A stretch of DNA of 64,000 bases, taken from Cherax quadricarinatus. Its lineage: Eukaryota > Arthropoda > Malacostraca > Decapoda > Parastacidae. The notes beneath the pieces were generated by a model that ran no database searches, was not told where the DNA came from, and saw nothing but the letters and a program-made list of their open reading frames with translations. This document shows, piece by piece, positions 23,788 to 36,005 of the stretch. The stretch lies in the NCBI RefSeq assembly GCF_038502225.1, contig NC_091325.1, positions 28,026,424 through 28,090,423 on the forward strand. Reading direction: 5' to 3'. Made by a program: the position numbers and the translations under genes. Every line of letters begins with the position of its first letter. The first letter of the stretch is position 1.

Positions 23788-26201
23788 ACATGTTTCTCGG
23801 TTTCTCTTTACCTGACGTGTCTTTCAGTTTCTATTCACGTGACCTGTCTCAGTTTCTCTTCACCTAACATGTCTTTCAGTTTGTATTCATCCAACCTGTC
23901 TCTATATTTCTCTTCACCTGACATGTCTCTCAGTTTCTCTTCACCTAACATGTCTTTCAGTTTGCATTCATCCAACCTGTCTCTATATTTCTCTTCACCT
24001 GACATGTCTCTCAGTTTCTCTTCACCTAACATGTCTCTCACTTTTTCTTCCTCCTGACGTGTCTCTCAGTTTCTCTTCACCTGACGTGCCTCTCAATTTC
24101 TTTTCACCTGACATGTCTCTCAGTTTTTTCTTCACCTAACGTGTCATTCAGTTTCTCTTCACCTGACATGTCTCTCAGTTTCTCTTCACCTGACCTGTCT
24201 TTCAGTTTCTCTACACGTGGTCTGTTTCAGTTTCTCTTCACCTGACCTGTCTCAGTTTTACTTCACGTGACATGTCTCTCAGTTTCTCTTCACCTGATAT
24301 GTTGGTTCAGTTTCTCTTCATATGAATTATCTCAAAGTTTCTCTTCACCTGTCCTGTCTCTCAATTTCTCTTCACCTAACATGTCTCTCAGTTTCTCTTC
24401 TACTGACCTGTCTCTATATTTCTCCTCCCCTAAAGTGTCTCTCAATTTCTTTTCACCTGACCTGTGTCTCAGTTTCTCTTCACCTGACCTGTCTCTCAGT
24501 TTCTCTTCACTTTGCCTGTGCTCAGTTTCTCTTCACCTGATGTGTGTCTCAGTTTCTTTTCGCCTGACCTGTCTTTCAGTTTCTCTTCACCTGACATGTC
24601 TCTCAGTTTCTCTTCATCTGACCTTTCTTTCACTTTCTCTTCACCTTACTTGTCTCTCAATTTCTCTTCACCTGATCTGTTTCTCAGTTTCTCTTTACCT
24701 GACCTGTCTCTCAGTTTCCCTTCACCTGACCTGTCTGTCAGTTTCTCTTCACTTGACCTGTGTCACAGTTTCTCTTCACCTGACATGTCTCTCAGTTTCT
24801 CTTCACCTGACATGTCTCACAGTTTCACTTCACCTGATCTGTCTTTCAGTTTCTCTTCAAGTGACCTGTCTCAGTTTCTCTTCACCTGACATGTCTCTCA
24901 GTTTCTCTTCATCTAACCTGTACTTAAGTTTCTCTTCTGTTGACCTGTCTCTTAGTTTCTCTTCACCTGACCTGTGTTCAGTTTCTCTTCACCTGACCTG
25001 TTTCTTTTCTCCTGACTTGTCTCTCAGTTTCTCTTCTCCTGACCTGTCTCTCAGTTTCTCTTCACCTGCCCTGTCTCTCAGTTTCCCTTCACCTGACCTG
25101 TCTCTCAGTTTCTCTTCACCTGGCCTGTGCTCAATTTATCTTCACCTGATGTATCTCTGTTTCTTTTCACCAGACATGTCTCTCAATTTCCCTTCACCTG
25201 ACCTGTCTTTCAGTTTCTCTTCACCTGAGTTGTCTCTCAGTTTCTCTTCACATGACTTATTTCTCAGTTTCTCTTCACTTGAACTGTCTCTCGGTTTCTC
25301 TTAACCTGACCTGTCTCAGTTCCTCTACACCTGTCATATCTGTCAGTTTCTCTTCACCTGTCATGTCTATCAGTTTCTAATCACCTGACCTGTCTATCAG
25401 TTTCTCTTCACATGACCTGCATCTCAGATTCTCTTCACCTGGCCTGTCTTTCAGTTTCTTTTCACCAGACCTGTCTCCCAGTTTCTCTTCCCAGGACTTA
25501 TCTCTCAGTTTCTCTTCACCTGACGTGTCTCTCACTCTCTCCTCACCTGAACTGTTTCTCAGTTTCTTTTCACCTGACTTGTCTCTCAATCTCTCTTCAC
25601 TTGACGTGTCTCTCAGTTTTTCTTCACCTGACCTGTCTCTCAATTTCTCTTCACCTGACCTGTCCCTCAGTTTCTTTTCACCTGACATGTCTCTCAGTTT
25701 TTCTTCACCTGACCTGTCTCTCAATTTCTCTTCACCTGACATGTCTCAGTTTCCGTTCAGCTGACCTGTCTGTCAGTTTCTCTTCGCCTGACCTGTCTCA
25801 GTTTCTCTTCACCTGACATGTCTCTCATTTTCTCTCCACCTGACCTGTCCTACAGTTTCTCTTCACCTGACATGTCTCAGTTTCTCTTCACTTTACTTGT
25901 CTCTCAGTTTCTATTCCCCTGAAATGTCTCTCAGTTTCTCTTCCCATGACCTGTTTCTTAGTGTCTCTCAGGTTCTCTTCACCTTACCTGTCTTTCATTT
26001 CCTCTCCACTTGACGTTTCTCTCAGTTTCTCTTCACCTGACTTGTTTCTCAGATTCTCTTCACCCTACCTGTCTTTCATTTCCTCTTCACCTGACGTTTC
26101 TCTCAGTTTCTCTTCACCTGACTTGTCTCTTTTTCTCTTCACCTGACATGTCTTTCAGTTTCTCTTCCCTGTCCTATCTCTCAGTTTCTCTTCCCCTGAC
26201 C
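23788..26201. repeat. 27-bp minisatellite, block C
   Basis: The array interrupted by the LTR element resumes with the duplicated 'acatg'. It contains a short local 81-bp duplication near 23.86-24.02 kb (variants 'gtattcatccaacctgtctc' and 'gcattcatccaacctgtctc') and the usual frame-open but non-genic structure. It ends abruptly at a LINE 3' fragment. Confidence 0.93.
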
Positions 26202-26390
26202 TGGATAAGTACATGAGTGGGAGTGGTTGGATTTGAGTGGGACTTTCACATCAGAGCTTATTTCTTGGGTTGCATTGAAAATTGGGTTGGGCAAATGTTT
26301 TGTTAGAGGGATGAATTGTAAAGGACCTGCCTAGTATGGGCCAACAGGCCTCCTGCAGTGTTCCTCCTTTCTTATGTTCTTATGTTCTTA
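26202..26390 (+). mobile_element. CR1 LINE 3'-end fragment
   Basis: About 189 bp equal to the last codons, 3' UTR and (TTCTTATG)n tail of the CR1 copies ending at 29493 and 57240. It starts at 'tggataagtacatgagtggg' and ends 'cttatgttcttatgttctta'. The minisatellite after it (26391 to about 26490) is the same as that after the copy ending at 29493, so this is better explained by duplication of a LINE-array junction than by a separate insertion. Confidence 0.88.
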
Positions 26391-27241
26391 ACTTGTCTCT
26401 CAGTTTCTCTTCACTTGACTTGTCTCACAGTTTCTCTTCCCCTGACGTGTCTGTCAGGTTCTCTTCACCTTACCTGTCTTTCATTTCCTCTTCACCTGAC
26501 GTTTCTCTCAGTTTCTCTTCACCTGACTTGTCTCTTTTTCTTTTCACCTGACATGTCTTTCAGTTTCTCTTCCGTGTCCTATCTCTCAGTTTCTCTTCAC
26601 CTGGCCTGTCTCAGTTTCTCTTCACCTGACATATCTCTCAGTTTCTCTTCACCTGACGTATCTATCAGTTTCTCATCACCTGACCTGTCTCTCAGGTTCT
26701 CTTCACCTGACCTGCCTCTCACTTTCTCTTCACTTGACCTGTCTCTCAGTTTCTGTTCCCCGGCCCTGTCTCAGTTTCTCTTCACCTGACGTGTCTCTGT
26801 TTCTCTTCACCTGACCTGTGTCTCAGTTTCTCTTCACTTGTCCTGTCTCTAAGTTTCTCTTCGCCTTAAGTGTCTCTAAGTTCCTCTTCTCTTGAGCTGT
26901 GTCTCAGTTTCTCTTCACCTGACCTCTCTCAGTTTCTCTTCACTTGACCTGTCTCCCAGTTTCTCTTCACCTGACCTGTGTCTCAGTTCCTCTTCACGTG
27001 ACCTGTGTAAGTTTCTCATCAGTTGACCTGTTTCAGTTTCTCTTCACCTGACCTGTCTCTCAGTTTCTCTTCATCTGACCTGTGTCTCAGTTTCTCTTCA
27101 CTTGACCTGTCTCTCAGTTTTTCTTCACCTGACATGTCTCTCAGTTTTTCTTTACCTGACCTGTCTCTCAGTTTCTCTTCACCTGGCCTGTGCTTAGTTT
27201 CTCTTCTCCTGATCTGTCTCCCTGTTTCTCTTCCCCTGACC
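26391..27241. repeat. 27-bp minisatellite, block D
   Basis: 27-bp array between two CR1 pieces. Its first 100 bp match the array at 29494 onward. Its upstream counterpart near 25.95-26.15 kb shares the unusual 'ttacctgtctttcatttcct' variant, so this part of the array was duplicated together with the LINE end. Confidence 0.92.
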
Positions 27242-29493
27242 CGATAGTAGCGATAACTCAGTAACAGTCCCAGATTTTCGCTTAGCAGATTACGATGGGC
27301 TTAGAGAACACTTATCGTCTGTTGACTGGGGTAACGAAGAGAGCTATCAATATGACAGTTTTCTGAAAACTATACATGCTGCTCAAAGAACGTTTGTCCC
27401 ATATAAAGAAATTAGATCAAATAGAAATGACCCAAAATGGATGAATAATAGGCTCAAATATCTACTAGGGCATAAGAAAGGAATTTATAGGCGTATCAAA
27501 AGAGGTGAGGGTCATCTTGTGAATCAATATATTGACATTAAGAGGGACATTAAAAAGGGGATAAGAAAAGCTAAAAGGGACTATGAAATTAAAGTTGCTA
27601 GGGATTCTAAAACTAACCCAAAAAGTTTTTTCCAGGTCTATAGAACAAAAGTTAGAGATAAGATAGGTCCCCTTAAAAATAACTATGGGCACCTTACTGA
27701 CAAAGAGAATGAAATGTGCTCGATTTTAAATAATTATTTTCTCTCAGTTTTTACACAGGAAGACACTAACAATATTCCAGTAATTAATTTTTATAGTGGG
27801 CTAGAAGAAGATAAATTATGTAACATCACAGTCACTAGTGAGATGGTTGTGAAGCAGATAGACCGACTGAAGCAAAATAAGTCGCCGGGTCCTGATGAGG
27901 TTTTTACAAGGGTCCTTAAGGATTGCAAAATGGAACTCTGTGAACCATTAATTAATATTTTTAATTTATCTCTTCAAACAGGTGTAGTGTCTGATATGTG
28001 GAAGATGGCTAATGTAATTCCTATTTTTAAAACAGGGGACAAGTCGTTACCGTCAAATTACCGCCCAATAAGCCTGACCTCAACTGTAGGCAAATTACTA
28101 GAGTCACTTATAGCTGAGATTATAAGAAGCCATCTCGATAAGCATAGCTTGATTAATGATACTCAGCATGGATTCACAAGAGGCCGGTCTTGTCTAACTA
28201 ATTTATTAACTTTCTTCAGTAAAGCTTTTGAGGCTGTTGACCACAATAAAGAATTTGATATTATTTACTTAGATTTTAGTAAGGCTTTTGATAGAGTTCC
28301 GCACCATAGACTGTTAAAGAAAGTGGTAGCTCATGGCATTGGGGGAAAAGTGCTCTCGTGGATCGAGTCATGGCTCACTGACAGGAAGCAATGAGTGTCC
28401 ATAAATGGGGTTAAATCCGAGTGGGGATCTGTAACAAGTGGCGTTCCACAGGGATCAGTCTTGGGCCCGTTGTTGTTTATAATATATATCAATGATCTTG
28501 ATGAGGGAATTAATAATGATATGAGCAAATTCGCCGATGACACAAAGATAGGTAGGATAATTGATTCAAACGTAGACGTTATGGAACTTAAGGAGGATAT
28601 AAACAAACTCTATTCTTGGTCAGAAAAGTGGCAGATGCAGTTCAATGTAGATAAATGCAAGGTTCTGAAGCTTGGGAGTGCCCATAACCCTAGTACTTAT
28701 AAGTTAAATGATGTAGAACTTAGCCATACAGATTGCGAAAAGGACTTGGGGGTTATGGTGAGCAGCAACCTTAAACCAAGACAGCAATGCCTAAGCGTAC
28801 GTAATAAGGCAAATAGATTACTGGGATTTATATCAAGAAGTGTAAGCAACAGAAGTCCAGAGGTCATACTGCAGCTTTATACATCATTAGTAAGGCCTCA
28901 CCTAGATTATGCAGCTCAGTTCTGGTCTCCATATTACAGAATGGACATAAATTCGTTAGAAAACATTCATCGTAGGATGACTAAATTAATACACAGCATT
29001 AAAAATCTTCCTTATGAAGAAAGATTGAAGACTCTTAAGTTACATTCACTTGTTAGACGAAGAATGAGGGGAGACCTGATCGAAGTGTATAAGTGGAAGA
29101 TAGGTATTAATAAAGGGGATGTTAATAAGGTCTTGAGGATGTCTCTCCAAGAGAGAACCCGCAGTAATGGATTTAAATTAGTTAAGTTTAGATTTAGAAA
29201 GAACATAGGAAAGTATTTGTTTGGAAATAGGGTAGTTGATGAGTGGAACAGTCTACCTAGTTGGGTTATTGAGGCTGGGACTTTGGGTAGTTTCAAATTT
29301 AGGTTGGATAAGTACATGAGTGGGAGTGGTTGGATTTGAGTGGGACTTTCACATCAGAGCTTATTTCTTGGGTAGCATTGAAAATTGGGTTGGGCAAATG
29401 TTTTGTTAGAGGGATGAATTGTGAAGGACCTGCCTAGTATGGGCCAACAGGCCTCCTGCAGTGTTCCTCCTTTCTTATGTTCTTATGTTCTTA
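27242..29493 (+). mobile_element. 5'-truncated CR1 LINE
   Basis: Colinear with 54992-57240 of the complete CR1 and nearly identical to it. It begins in the endonuclease-RT linker at 'gatagtagcgataactcag' and ends with the 8-bp repeat tail 'ttcttatgttcttatgttctt'. 5' truncation is normal for target-primed reverse transcription. No clear target-site duplication is visible, as is usual for CR1. The insertion lies inside the 27-bp array. Confidence 0.93.
27243..29339 (+). pseudogene. CR1 ORF2 C-terminal half (reverse transcriptase), one stop
   Basis: The frame is open from the truncation point to TGA at 28392-28394, then open again to TGA at 29337-29339. It covers the RT domain: SPGPDEVF, NYRPISLTS, QHGFTRGRSC, YLDFSKAFDRV, GVPQGSVLGP, FADDTKIG and the C-terminal region. 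The intact copy has CAG AGA where this copy has CAA TGA. The endonuclease is absent through truncation. Apart from this stop the frame is preserved, so the copy is young but dead. Confidence 0.92.
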
Positions 29494-29699
29494 ACTTGTC
29501 TCTCAGTTTCTCTTCACTTGACTTGTCTCACAGTTTCTCTTCCCCTGACGTGTCTGTCAGGTTCTCTTCACCTTACCTGTCTTTCATTTCCTGTTCACCT
29601 GACATGTCTCTCAGTTTCTCTTCACCTGACCTGTCTCTTAGTTTCTCTTCACCTGACCTGTCTCTCAGTTTCTCTTCGTCTTACCTGTCTCTCAGTGTA
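29494..29699. repeat. 27-bp minisatellite, block E (distal end)
   Basis: Last continuous piece of the 27-bp array, with the same order of units as after 26390. It ends at 'ctctcagtgtacagtaatat'. A short diverged remnant also occurs at 30007-30060, beyond the SINE fragment. Confidence 0.9.
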
Positions 29700-29730
29700 C
29701 AGTAATATTATAATACATTTTCATTTCTTC

Positions 29731-29814
29731 AAGTACATGTACAAGGTATACAAGTACATGTACAAGTTATACAAGTACATGTACAAGATATACAAGTACA
29801 TGTACAAGGTATAC
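29731..29814. repeat. 21-bp tandem repeat, four copies
   Basis: Four units of 'aagtacatgtacaaggtata' plus c, with single-base variants (ggt, gtt, gat, ggt). Each unit holds the 10-bp palindrome gtacatgtac. Confidence 0.95.
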
Positions 29815-29820
29815 AGGTCC

Positions 29821-30006
29821 AGCTGACATCACTAACATACTGCTAAGTACAAAGCGCCTTGTTATGCAGAGTATTTCGGGGAAATTAGTTCAGTTTTTTC
29901 CCAGGATGCGACCCACACCAGTCGAGTAACACCCAGGTACCTATTTTACTGATGAGGAACATAGACAACCTGTGTTAAGAAACATGATCAATGTTTCTAC
30001 CCTCTC
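29821..30006 (-). mobile_element. tRNA-SINE body fragment
   Basis: Reverse-complement match to the body of the SINE at 62281-62588: 'ccaggatgcgacccacacca' and 'acacccaggtacctatttta' here correspond to the segment 62415-62460 there. The tRNA-like head with boxes A and B is missing; sequence after 30006 returns to a 27-bp array remnant. Confidence 0.75.
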
Positions 30007-30426
30007 CGTCTCTCAGTTTCTTTTCACCTCTTCCCTTGACCTGTCTTCTGCTTTTTCTCATTCTTTTACCTGTGGCTTGATAATGGTTTATTGTGGAACG
30101 AAACGTGTCTAAAACTCTGGCCGCATTCATAAGAAATTTTGTATGTAATTAATTTGGAATATTCACCCGTTAACCTGTTACTTTTATTAACAAGAACAGC
30201 TTCAATGGCCTCTTAGAGCGAGGGTCCTCAAGTGTCTCATCTTCAAGATGACGTAGGGAAATGGAAACACCTCCCTCACATCACACCTGACTGTATATCA
30301 ATGACATACAACACACTGTCAGTATGTATCCTATTTTTTCAGATTTTTCCAGACACAGTATGTCCTACACTGCTGTCTCGTTTCCCAGTGAATATAATAC
30401 AAATAATTAAGAAGCGTATTGTGAGC
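30007..30426. other. Junction region with no recognised gene
   Basis: Starts with a decayed 27-bp unit or two (to about 30060) followed by about 365 bp of ordinary composition. 'gataatggtttattgtggaa' followed by 'cgaaacgtg' (30080-30110) resembles other abundant decapod repeat ends. No credible open frame and no RNA gene are seen. Confidence 0.5.
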
Positions 30427-33400
30427 GTTGTTACGAGCAGAGGAACACAGTACAGTGTCTCCCCCGGAGGAACACGTAACTATGTTGTTACAAACAGAAC
30501 ACACAGAACAGTGTCTCCCCCGGAGTAACACGTAACTGTGTTGTTACATACAGAGGAGCACAGAACAGTGTCTCCCCCGGAGTAACACGTAACTGTGTTG
30601 TTACATACAGAGGAGCACAGTACAGTGTCTTCCCCGGAGTAACACGTAGCTGTGTTGTTACACACAGAGGAGCACAGTACAGTGTCTCCCCCGGAGTAAC
30701 ACGTAGCTCTGTTGTTACAAACAGAGGAGCACAGTACAGTGTCTCCCCCGGAGTAACACGTAACTGTGTTGTTACAAACAGAGGAGCACAGTACAGTGTC
30801 TTCCCCGGAGTAACACGTAGCTGTGTTGTTACACACAGAGGAGCACAGTACAGTGTCTCCCCCGGAGTAACACGTAGCTGTGTTGTTACAAACAGAGGAG
30901 CACAGTACAGTGTCTCCCCCGGAGTAACACGTAGCTGTGTTGTTACAAACAGAGGAGCACAGTACAGTGTCTCCCCCGGAGTAACACGTAGCTGTGTTGT
31001 TACAAACAGAGGAGCACAGTACAGTGTCTCCCCCGGAGTAACACGTAGCTGAGTTGTTACAAACAGAGGAGCACAGTACAGTGTCTCCCCCGGAGTAACA
31101 CGGAACTATGTTGTTACAAACAGAGGAGCACAGTACAGTGTCTTCCCCGGAGTAACACGTAACTATGTTGTTACATACAGAGGAGCACAGTACAGTGTCT
31201 TCCCCGGAGTAACACGTAACTATGTTGTTACATACAGAGGAGCACAGTACAGTGTCTTCCCCGGAGTAACACGTAACTATGTTGTTACATACAGAGGAGC
31301 ACAGTACAGTGTCTTCCCCGGAGTAACACGTAACTATGTTGTTACATACAGAGGAGCACAGTACAGTGTCTTCCCCGGAGTAACACGTAACTATGTTGTT
31401 ACATACAGAGGAGCACAGTACAGTGTCTTCCCCGGAGTAACACGTAACTATGTTGTTACATACAGAGGAGCACAGTACAGTGTCTCCCCCGGAGTAACAC
31501 GTAACTATGTTGTTACATACAGAGGAGCACAGTACAGTGTCTTCCCGGAGGAACACGTAACTATGTTGTTACATACAGAGGAGCACAGTACAGTGTCTTC
31601 CCCGGAGTAACACGTAACTATGTTGTTACATACAGAGGAGCACAGTACAGTGTCTCCCCCGGAGTAACACGTAACTATGTTGTTACATACAGAGGAGCAC
31701 AGTACAGTGTCTTCCCCGGAGTAACACGTAACTATGTTGTTACATACAGAGGAGCACAGTACAGTGTCTCCCCCGGAGTAACACGTAACTATGTTGTTAC
31801 ATACAGAGGAGCACAGTACAGTGTCTTCCCGGAGTAACACGTAACTGTGTTGTTACATACAGAGGAGCACAGTACAGTGTCTTCCCGAAGTAACACGTAG
31901 CTGTGTTGTTACATACAGAGGAGCACAGTACAGTGTCTTCCCGGAGTAACACGTAACTGTGTTGTTACATACAGAGGAGCGCAGTACAGTGTCTTCCCGA
32001 AGTAACACGTAACTGTGTTGTTACATACAGAGGAGCACAGCAGTACACGTGTCTACAGAGGAGCCCAGTGTCTCCCCCGGAATAACACGTAACTATGTTG
32101 TTACATACAGAGGAGCACAGTACAGTGTCTTCCCGGAGTAACACGTAACTGTGTTGCTACATACAGAGGAGCACAGTACAGTGTCTTCCCGGAGTAACAC
32201 GTAACTGTGTTGTTACATACAGAGGAGCACAGTACAGTGTCTCCCCCGGAGTAACACGTAACTATGTTGTTACATACAGAGGAGCACAGTACAGTGTCTT
32301 CCCGGAGTAACACGTAACTGTGTTGTTACATACAGAGGAGCACAGTACAGTGTCTTCCCGGAGTAACACGTAACTATGTTGTTACATACAGAGGAGCACA
32401 GTACAGTGTCTTCCCGGAGTAACACGTAACTATGTTGTTACATACAGAGGAGCACAGTACAGTGTCTTCCCGGAGTAACACGTAACTATGTTGCTACATA
32501 CAGAGGAGCACAGTACAGTGTCTTCCCGGAGTAACACGTAACTATGTTGTTACATACAGAGGAGCACAGTACAGTGTCTTCCCGGAGTAACACGTAACTA
32601 TGTTGCTACATACAGAGGAGCACAGTACAGTGTCTTCCCCGGAGTAACACGTAACTATGTTGTTACATACAGAGGAGCACAGTACAGTGTCTTCCCCGGA
32701 GTAACACGTAACTGTGTTGCTACATACAGAGGAGCACAGTACAGTGTCTTCCCCGGAGTAACACGTAACTATGTTGTTACATACAGAGGAGCACAGTACA
32801 GTGTCTTCCTCGAGGAACACGTTACTGTGTTGTTACATACAGAGGAGCACAGTACAGTGTCTCCCCCGGAGGAACACGTAACTATGTTGTTCCATACAAA
32901 GGAGCACAGTACAGTGTCTCCCCCGGAGTAACACGTAACTGTGTTGCTACATACAGAGGAGCACAGTACAGTGTCTTCCCCGGAGTAACACGTAACTATG
33001 TTGTTACATACAGAGGAGCACAGTACAGTGTCTTCCCGGAGGAACACGTAACTGTGTTGTTACATACAGAGGAGCACAGTACAGTGTCTCCCTCGGAGGA
33101 ACACGTAACTATGTTGTTACATACAAAGGAGCACAGTACAGTGTCTCCCCCGGAGTAACACGTAACTATGTTGCTACATACAGAGGAGCACAGTACAGTG
33201 TCTTCCCGGAGTAACACGTAACTGTGTTGCTACATACAGAGGAGCACAGTACAGTGTCTTCCCGGAGTAACACGTAACTGTGTTGTTACATACAGAGGAG
33301 CACAGTACAGTGTCTTCCCGGAGGAACACGTAACTGTGTTGCTACATACAGAGGAGCACAATACAGTGTCTTCCCGGAGGAACACGTAACTGTGTTGTTA

Positions 33401-33452
33401 CATACAGAGGAGCACAGTACAGTGTCTTCCCGGAGGAACACGTAACTGTGTT
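30427..33452. repeat. 57-bp minisatellite, about 53 copies
   Basis: Unit of 57 bp containing 'gttgttacatacagaggagc', 'acagtacagtgtcttccccg' and 'gagtaacacgtaact'. Copies in the first part are mostly 57 bp (19 codons), so the - strand stays open over 358 codons (YSGGDTVLCSSVCNNIVTC repeated). After about 31.8 kb many copies have lost one C ('cttcccgg') and are 56 bp, which breaks the frame. One disrupted unit lies at 32035-32090. Each unit has an internal inverted repeat (aacac/gtgtt around gtaact). I read it as non-coding. Confidence 0.95.
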
Positions 33453-33687
33453 CTGAGTGTGGTTAGTCTATAAGTAAATGTTTTTACTGTTATTTTAAAC
33501 ACAAGGACCAAACAATCTCAGCTCAGACAGGAGAGATACGAAGTAAATAAAAAAATATATTCAGGAGAGGAAAAGTGATAAAATATGAAGGTTGTTTTGT
33601 GTCATTAATGAGTCGCTGTTAAGTTTTGTTTTAAATTGTTTTTATGAGAAGTGAGGTCACGGTGGACCTTGATGTTGACCTACTTGT
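33453..33687. other. AT-rich spacer, nothing recognised
   Basis: Sequence between the 57-bp array and the pyrimidine tract. Includes 'aataaaaaaatatattcagg'. No ORF of note, no repeat I recognise. Confidence 0.5.
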
Positions 33688-33990
33688 ATCACCCCCTCCT
33701 TCTCTTCCTTCCTTCACACCCTCCCTTCCTCTCTCCCTACTTACCTTCCTCCTTCCTTTCCTCTCACTCTCCCTACCTTCCATTCTCCCTCCCTTCCTCC
33801 CTCGCTATCTTCCCTCCTTACCTACCTTCCTTCCTCACAAACTCCCTCCCGCCCTCACCTCCACTTGTGTCACGCCCTCCCAGCCCTCACTCTTCCCTCT
33901 ATCATCTCCATATGTGCCACGCCCTCACTCTAATTACTCACAAGATCACCTCCCACCCTCCTCCCTCACCTCCGTTTCTTCTCCTTCACT
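33688..33990. repeat. Pyrimidine-rich low-complexity tract
   Basis: Strongly C/T-biased + strand made of irregular 'ccttcctccc' words. Open frames rich in Pro, Ser and Leu are a consequence of the composition. Confidence 0.85.
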
Positions 33991-34033
33991 ATCAAGTGCA
34001 GATGTTGCAGTCCACACATGATTCTGCAGATAT

Positions 34034-34394
<361 letters not shown>

Positions 34395-34825
34395 CAGCAC
34401 ACACAAGAGCCAGCAGAGTGACGGCAGTAGAGATACGGCAGTAGAGTGATCACACAGGAGTGATAGCAGTAGAGTGAGGACAACAGAGTGAAGGCAACAG
34501 AGTGAAGGCAGCAGAGTGAGGGCAGGGGAGTAAGGACAAAAGAGTGAGAGTATTAGAAAGATGGAAGAGGAGGGAAGACAGGAGAATGAGGACAGCAGAG
34601 TGAAGGCATCGGAGTGATGGCAGTAGAGTGACGACAACAGAGTGAGGGCAGCAACGTGATGGCAGAGGAGTAATGGCAGTTGAGTAAAGGCAGCAGAGTG
34701 ATGGCAAAAGAGTGAAGGCACCACAGTGATGGAATAGAAGTGATGGCAGCAGAGCGAGGGCAGCAGAGTGAGGGCAGCAGAGTGATGGCAGAGGAGTGAT
34801 GGCAGTAGAGTGAGGACAGCATAAT
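34395..34825. repeat. 14-bp minisatellite, diverged proximal part
   Basis: Degenerate units of the 14-bp repeat ('gtgagggcagcaga', 'gtgatggcagtaga'). They are more variable than the main array downstream, as expected for the edge of a tandem array. Interrupted at 34826 by a probable solo LTR. Confidence 0.9.
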
Positions 34826-35892
34826 TGTTGAGAAATGTGCATTACCAGCTAAGCTTATTATTTATAAATTTAAATATAGGGAACACTTAGCTGATAAAAG
34901 ACAGCAAATCGTCTACACAGCCGCCCCTGCAGACGAGGTCTTGAATTGTTGTCATGATCATCTCTCAATGGGCTGGAATAGATCATCTTATGTAAACAAT
35001 AATTTACCCCTAGGGGGTGTTATGTCAGCATATTTCATTCATTGATAGCTGACAAACTTACTTGTGTGGACTCAAAAGTCCGCACCTAACTGCCGACTAT
35101 AGGTTGATTACAAACTCCTTGCGACTCAAGAACTGCGCAGTCCACCGTACTACAAGAAATTCGTAACCTACCTTGCTCTTGTAGCATGAGCTATGGTGTT
35201 CTTCACACCTTCGACAGGTATCGGTGACTTGATAGAAGCTGAAGTGTCCTTGGATGTCCACGTCTTCCATAGTCTAGGAATACGCACACTGGTACACTAT
35301 GTTCCACAAGATTTGTCTTTATTGTTAACAATCTTATCACTAAAGAAGCTGATCACACTTCTCTTAAATGTTTATTGTGTTTTATGAGACACTTTGTTCA
35401 CACTAACGCACAAAACGTTCTTTGTTGGTTATCCTGGCGTCAGTGTCACTCTCAGTAGAGTCAAAAGTAATCTGAAGACGCCACAGCGCCCCATGCCGTC
35501 ACTCCCCTAGCACAAAGGAAAAGCTGACCTAGTACTTTTGCTTCCTTGCCACTTTCTCGATGAAGCAATGCAGAATGTTTGATTCTTGCTGTCTTAAACA
35601 TAGACAACAATGTCCACTATCTTTACTATGGAAATAAAGTGGGAGCAGGATTTTCCTTAATTGTCCTGCTAAAGTAAGAGATGTACTGTCTCTTATTAAA
35701 ATACACTCTGTAACACTGGACTGCAAGGAGCGGCGGTCGCTTGACCACGTCGCATACTCGTACTGCATCTGGGATCAATTACTCACTGTAGTAGTAAACA
35801 AGATATTTGCCCCTTCTGAGAGGGTTGGGCCCCTCAGGGCTGAAAGGGGCTGAAGGGGGCTGATACCCCGTCCTGGAGAAAATTTCTCCACA
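34826..35892. mobile_element. Probable solo LTR
   Basis: A 1,067-bp non-array block inside the 14-bp minisatellite. It begins 'tgttgagaaat' and ends 'atttctccaca', so the termini are TG...CA and form an 11-bp imperfect inverted repeat (one mismatch). The flanks 'ataat' (34821-34825) and 'gtaat' (35893-35897) fit a 4-5 bp target duplication with one later change. 'aataaa' near 35633 could be a polyadenylation signal. No second copy and no internal coding region are present. The short open frames inside (35193-35387 on +, 35529-35768 on -) resemble nothing I know. The retrotransposon family is not assigned. Confidence 0.65.
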
Positions 35893-36005
35893 GTAATGAT
35901 GGCAGAGGAGTGAGGGCAGCAGAGTGAGGGCAGCAGTGACGGCAGGAGAGTGAGGGCAGAAGAGTGATGGCAGCAGAGTGATGGCAGCAGAGTGAAGGCA
36001 GCAGA
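35893..36005. repeat. 14-bp minisatellite, between insertions
   Basis: About eight units of the same diverged 14-bp type as 34395-34825 ('gtgagggcagcaga', 'gtgatggcagcaga'), confirming that the solo LTR split a continuous array. Confidence 0.9.

Noticed and set aside
30480..31556. Cys-rich repeat protein on the - strand of the 57-bp array
   Set aside because: Openness follows from the 57-bp period; neighbouring units with one base less destroy it, and nothing non-repetitive is attached.
30427..33452. CRISPR array
   Set aside because: There is no repeat-spacer alternation; the whole unit is repeated, and the surrounding DNA is clearly eukaryotic.
35193..35768. Small ORFs inside the 1.07-kb solo LTR
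   Set aside because: Short, no recognised domain, lying on opposite strands within a likely non-coding LTR.
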